A stretch of DNA of 64,000 nt from positions 955,318 to 1,019,317 of the forward strand of contig CM049314.1 of the NCBI GenBank assembly GCA_026874595.1, given 5' to 3'. The notes beneath the pieces are model-generated. The model had not been told where the DNA came from and made no database searches. It saw nothing but the letters and a program-made list of their open reading frames with translations. Positions 63,041 to 64,000 of this stretch are shown piece after piece. The position numbers and the translations under genes were made by a program. How positions within the stretch are numbered: position 1 is the first letter of the stretch; every line of letters starts with the position of its first letter. Source of the DNA: Sipunculus nudus (Eukaryota; Annelida; Sipuncula; Golfingiida; Sipunculidae).

Positions 63041-64000
63041 TGAGTATGGTCCAGTAAGCCTTGTTTGACACCGTACCTGTAGGTACTGTACACCGTACCT
63101 GCAGGTAGTTATGTATGGTACTGTACACTGTACCTGCAGGTAGTTATGGGTATGTTACTGTAAGCCTTTTGTGACACCCTACCTGCAGGTAGTTATGAGT
63201 ATGGTACTGTAAGCCTTGTGTGACACCCTACCTGCAGGTAGTTATGCATGGTACTGTACACCGTACCTGCAGGTAGTTATGTATGGTACTGTACACAGTA
63301 CCTTTAGGTAGTTATGCATGGTACTGTACACCGTCCCTGCAGGTAGTTATGTATGGTACTGTACACCGAACCTGCAGGTAGTTATGCATGGTACTGTACA
63401 CCGTACCTGCCGGTAGTTATGTATGTTACTGTACACCGTACCTGCAATTAGTTATGAGTATGGTACTATAAGCCTTTTGTGACACCTTACCTGCAGGAAG
63501 TTATGAGTATGGTACTGTAAGCCTTGTGTGACACCCTACCTGCAGGTAGTTATGAGTATGGTACTGTAAGCCTTGTTTGACACCCTACCTGCAGGAAGTT
63601 ATGAGTATGGTACTGTAAGCCTTGTATGACACCCTACCTGCAGGTAGTTATGCATGGTACTGTACACCGTATCTGCAGGTAGTTATGCATGGTACAGTAC
63701 ACCATACCTGCAGGTAGTTATGCATGGTACTGTACAACTTACCTGCAGGTTATTATGAGTATGGTACTGTAAGCCTTGTGTGACACCCTACCTGCAGGTA
63801 GTTATGAGTATGGTACTGTAAGCCTTGTGTGACACCGTATCTGCAGGTAGTTATACATGGTACTGTACACCGTACCTGCAGCTAGTTTTGGGTATGGTAC
63901 TGTAAGCCTTGTGTGACACCCTACCTGCAGGTAGTTATGAGTATGGTACTGTAAGCCTTGTGTGACACCGTACTTGCAGGTAGTTATGAGTATGGTACTG

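Larger units (their letters stand above)
40017..64000. repeat. 24-kb satellite of mixed 35/47/49-bp units
   Basis: Tandem units share GGTACTGTA...CACCGTACCTGCAGGTAGTTATG...TATG. Short units (35 bp) lack the 12-bp block AGCCTTGTGTGA that long units (47 bp) carry after GGTACTGTA. A further 2 bp (ATGAGTATG against ATGTATG) gives 49 bp. CACCCTACC and CACCGTACC are the main substitution variants. The array runs to the window end, with roughly 500 units in about 24 kb. Minus-strand open frames (MSHKAYSTIHNYLQV-type) recur simply because units recur. The left edge at about 40017 is sharp. Multi-kb blocks are duplicated within it. There is no embedded single-copy sequence that I could see. Confidence 0.97.

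Noticed and set aside
40017-64000. CRISPR array
   Set aside because: Units are contiguous and there are no unique spacers; the context is eukaryotic.

Overview
The window looks like a piece of a repeat-rich invertebrate genome, most likely a marine lophotrochozoan such as a mollusc. The genes are split by GT-AG introns, intergenic DNA is AT-rich, and there are tRNA-derived SINE-like, LTR-like and LINE remnants. There are no bacterial-type operons, rRNA genes or CRISPR arrays. The species assignment is inference only. By my count about 44 of 64 kb is tandem repeat, in eight sequence-unrelated families with periods of about 56, 40, 77, 28+34, 79, 73, 63 and 35/47/49 bp. Most long open frames here are products of these arrays and are not genes.

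Layout: 1-7680, 56-bp array. 8596-8865, tRNA-derived SINE. 8914-8980 and 13591-14126 (+), the last two coding exons of a TRPC-type cation channel, separated by an intron that carries an 84-copy 40-bp array (9539-12898). 14127-17437, probable 3' UTR and intergenic DNA. 17438-18098, a tandem TRIM-like retroelement whose LTR holds a tRNA-like Pol III promoter. 18098-18446, AT microsatellites around a foldback. 18770-20490, a decayed, rearranged LINE. 21142-21443 (-), a carboxypeptidase terminal exon with a polylysine tail. 21861-26880, 77-bp array. 27331-28711, two further minisatellites. 30792-31120 (-), a second carboxypeptidase terminal exon with a hydrophobic C-terminus. 31262-32338, 79-bp and 73-bp arrays. 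32573-35390, a LINE 3' fragment split by a 63-bp array that seems to have grown from within its ORF. 35838-36509, a DNA transposon of MITE type with TTAA flanks. 38235-38319 and 39170-39226 (-), two upstream carboxypeptidase exons. 40017-64000, a 24-kb satellite with nested higher-order duplications.

Genes: the TRPC gene (+) and the M14 carboxypeptidase gene (-) are convergent. The carboxypeptidase exons 39170-39226, 38235-38319 and 30792-31120 join in phase into a normal C-terminal half of the peptidase. The exon at 21142-21443 starts in the same phase and encodes the same domain segment, so it may be an alternative last exon that swaps a membrane-anchor-like tail for a polybasic one. The 24-kb satellite lies immediately 5' of the first visible carboxypeptidase exon, so it is probably intronic.

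The best candidates for undescribed biology are the tRNA-like LTR element, the alternative carboxypeptidase ends, the satellite grown from a LINE ORF, and the intronic array of tandem 3'-splice-site look-alikes.
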